From Phoronis australis (lineage: Eukaryota > Phoronida > Phoronidae), in NCBI GenBank assembly GCA_002633005.1, contig NMRA01000087.1:377393-441392 (forward strand): 64,000 nt of DNA. Reading direction: 5' to 3'. The position numbers and the translations under genes are program-made. Position 1 is the stretch's first letter. Each line of letters opens with the position of its first letter. Below the pieces are notes generated by a model. It had not been told where the DNA came from. It ran no database searches and saw only the letters and a list, made by a program, of their open reading frames with translations. Below, piece by piece: positions 62,095 to 64,000 of this stretch.

Positions 62095-62275
62095 TAAAAA
62101 TGGCCCGTTGCCGATTTGGGCGACTGAACGAAGGACTACTTGAAAAAAAGTTTGATTACGGGAGTATTTGTTCGAGTGTAAAGGAATTAAAGACATCGGT
62201 GTCCCTGTATGCGCGAAAGTTACTTACAGCAATCTCACTTGGATGATTTTATCAGTGTGAGGCATAATCCACCGA
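62095..62275 (+). repeat. Diverged dispersed repeat (family G, copy 1)
   Basis: It shares 'aaaatggccc', 'gaaggacta-ttg', 'gtatttgttcgagt', 'aaagac' and 'gattttatcag-gtgaggcat' (or variants) with 63685-63870 in the same order. The 63-codon open frame here has no recognised domain and is treated as part of the repeat. Confidence 0.45.
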
Positions 62276-63066
62276 AATGTTTCTGGCGTATGAAGACCCT
62301 ATGAGAAGATCACCGTCTCTACTGCTAAGTAAAAACGGCGGTACTGTCTAAGTGAACCCAAGATTCTTATTATAAACTCTTTGAAATTAAGTTATAATGT
62401 CTATGAATAAACACCAGGTTTATACAATTATTTTTATATTCTCGTTCTGTAGTACAAAGTTTTTGATCGATTGACGTTCATTAGTGATTAATTGCATATA
62501 ATTGACGAAATTTGAGAAAATTGTTGATTTTCATGGGCTTGTGTTACTACATATGTGTCACATGGGCAAATATGTCTAACACTTACAAAAGGTGAACTTG
62601 TTTGCTTGAGACCTATACTGTGTGTTTTTTCATTTCTTGTGTAAACATTAGTTTACATTAGCAAAATACATTTATAGATCAAAACATTAAAATTGTATTA
62701 AACACCGAATACAAAGGGACGGTTAGTAAGATAATACGTTTGGGGCATAGCCTTGAGGTCCAGCTGGTTTGACATTGTGCGCAATCAGTCAACATTTTAC
62801 AGTCACTGTGACTGTTTTGAGGAAACACCTGCACTTTACCTGTGCACGTTGAGCATGTAACAAAATTAAAGTATAATAGAAGGTAGGCATCCATCATTCA
62901 GACAAGCGGTGAATCCACTGACCAATGGATAGATAAATGGGGGTAATTTACATTTCTCCATTGAGGAACACAAAAGAGATCCAGCAGGGACTCCCCTTCT
63001 CTGTCCACTGTCACTTGTTTGACATTTTCTTCTTCGACATTTCGATTTTTGCAAACCGCTTCGCTC
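62276..63066. other. Downstream flank of the protease exon
   Basis: This is presumed 3' untranslated and intergenic sequence. No strong poly(A) hexamer close to the stop could be assigned. Confidence 0.4.
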
Positions 63067-63234
63067 TTAGTTTTCAGTGTTTCCCGTATTTGCAAAGATC
63101 CAATCTGCATAAGCTGAGACACGTGTATTCACTGTTGGTACATCTTGGCATCCTCTCTTTGAGAAACTCACTATTCCAGCGAGCGACCATACTTTATTTT
63201 TACCTAGACATGATAGAGGTCCTCCGCTGTCACC
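63067..63234 (-). CDS. Elastase-like S1A serine protease, last exon (partial)
   Basis: The exon starts right after a TTTCAG acceptor with GDSGGPL, carrying the catalytic serine and oxyanion-hole glycine of the chymotrypsin family. It runs 55 codons to a TAA stop. The remainder, with VSFS, GC, PTV, TRVSAY and DWI, fits the C-terminal part of pancreatic elastases better than trypsins. The position equal to 226 is Thr, as in elastase, and the 215-216 positions are Phe-Ser. The catalytic His and Asp exons and residue 189 lie upstream on this strand, beyond 64000, so specificity is only suggested. The product is probably secreted; no signal peptide is visible in this window. Confidence 0.78.
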   Translation of the reverse strand, partial: GDSGGPLSCLGKNKVWSLAGIVSFSKRGCQDVPTVNTRVSAYADWIFANTGNTEN

Positions 63235-64000
63235 CTGAAATGACGTTATAGTCACAGCTTATAAAAAGAGCAACGCAATCCCTAGACAATACCACTATCT
63301 GAATTGGGCCAGCGCCGCTGGCACAGAGGGTGGTCATTCCATAGGACCGCCATGGGCCTGAAGCTTTTCGGCAAATTGTGCCTCACAGTGACTAAACCAT
63401 CAAAGTCAAGTTGCTATAAATACCTTGTATAGAGAGACACATTATGAGGCCGTTGTGAAGTCATTAATTCATTCCAACTCGTAAACATACTTCAATAAAT
63501 TAAGATTTTATTCCAATACGTCTTTTATTCGTCAACCATGCTATTTTGTCCAGGTACTAGAAACAAGTTTCAAGCACTAGCGAACACTGGTGGAACACCA
63601 ATGTAGTGAGTTAGTGACAGGCTTACACGCAAGATCATGGAGGTCGACCTCCATGCGATTTAAAGATTTACATTGACTCTAAAGAAAAATGGCCCAGTTC
63701 CCTAGTTCGGTAACTGACGGAAGGACTATTTGGAAAGAAATTTTAATTTCTTTCTGGAATATTTGTTCGAGTTGGACTGGTTTAAAGACTCCAAATTTCC
63801 TCCAAATGATAGCTAAATACCTATAATAATCATTCAACTTTGATAGTTTAGTCAGGGTTAAGCACAATGTGTAGAACATATCCCGGCGTACCGGCTTCAT
63901 TAGGGTGTGCCATTGCTTACGCAAGCCCACGACTGCACTGCATCTAGTATGCTTCTAGGGATGTTCCTAAAAGGGTCAGTAGATGGTGCCGAATATGTCG
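63235..64000. other. Intron or flank upstream of protease exon
   Basis: No further protease exon was found up to the window end. The family G repeat copy lies at 63685-63870. A long intron is likely. Confidence 0.5.
63685..63870 (+). repeat. Diverged dispersed repeat (family G, copy 2)
   Basis: This is the partner of 62095-62275, in the same orientation, on the other side of the protease exon. Open frames across it are not conserved between copies. Confidence 0.45.

Overview
This window is animal nuclear DNA, roughly 37-40% GC by eye. Genes are split by GT-AG introns, intergenic DNA is long, and short inverted-repeat elements are frequent. It carries tRNA-derived SINE-like sequence and a decayed Penelope-type endonuclease. 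Gene content and repeat style suggest a marine invertebrate. I cannot settle the phylum from the sequence. A single N lies at 1954.

Layout. (1) 2604-4612 and 13385-15412, both minus strand: two tandem paralogous two-exon voltage-gated K+ channel genes of the Kv2-4 (Shaw-like) class, with the same phase-0 intron between the T1 domain and S1. (2) 19835-23415, plus strand: a four-exon gene matching MRNIP, the MRN complex-interacting protein of DNA double-strand-break signalling. (3) 26463-52569, minus strand: a complete 18-exon gene for a RET receptor tyrosine kinase. Spliced from the exons I could place, it encodes 1142 residues, and every exon junction agrees in phase. It has a signal peptide, cadherin-like domains, a cysteine-rich domain, one membrane helix, a complete kinase and a novel tail. 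(4) 52.7-63.0 kb: a gene-poor, repeat-rich stretch with a decayed GIY-YIG (Penelope-like) fragment near 58.4 kb and two unrecognised coding-like pieces. (5) 63067-63234, minus strand: the last exon of an elastase-like S1 serine protease whose other exons lie beyond the window.

The genes are unrelated neighbours, not a pathway or operon. The most interesting biology is as follows. The RET gene keeps the extracellular juxtamembrane cysteine pair, the gatekeeper valine and the activation-loop tyrosines of human RET, but has a different signalling tail. The two Kv paralogues keep the T1 zinc motif and the selectivity filter, yet have lost most S4 gating charges and the second proline of the S6 PxP hinge, as expected of modified or modulatory subunits. 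Several families of dispersed inverted repeats and paired diverged repeats are described. I found no sign of a wholly new multigene system.
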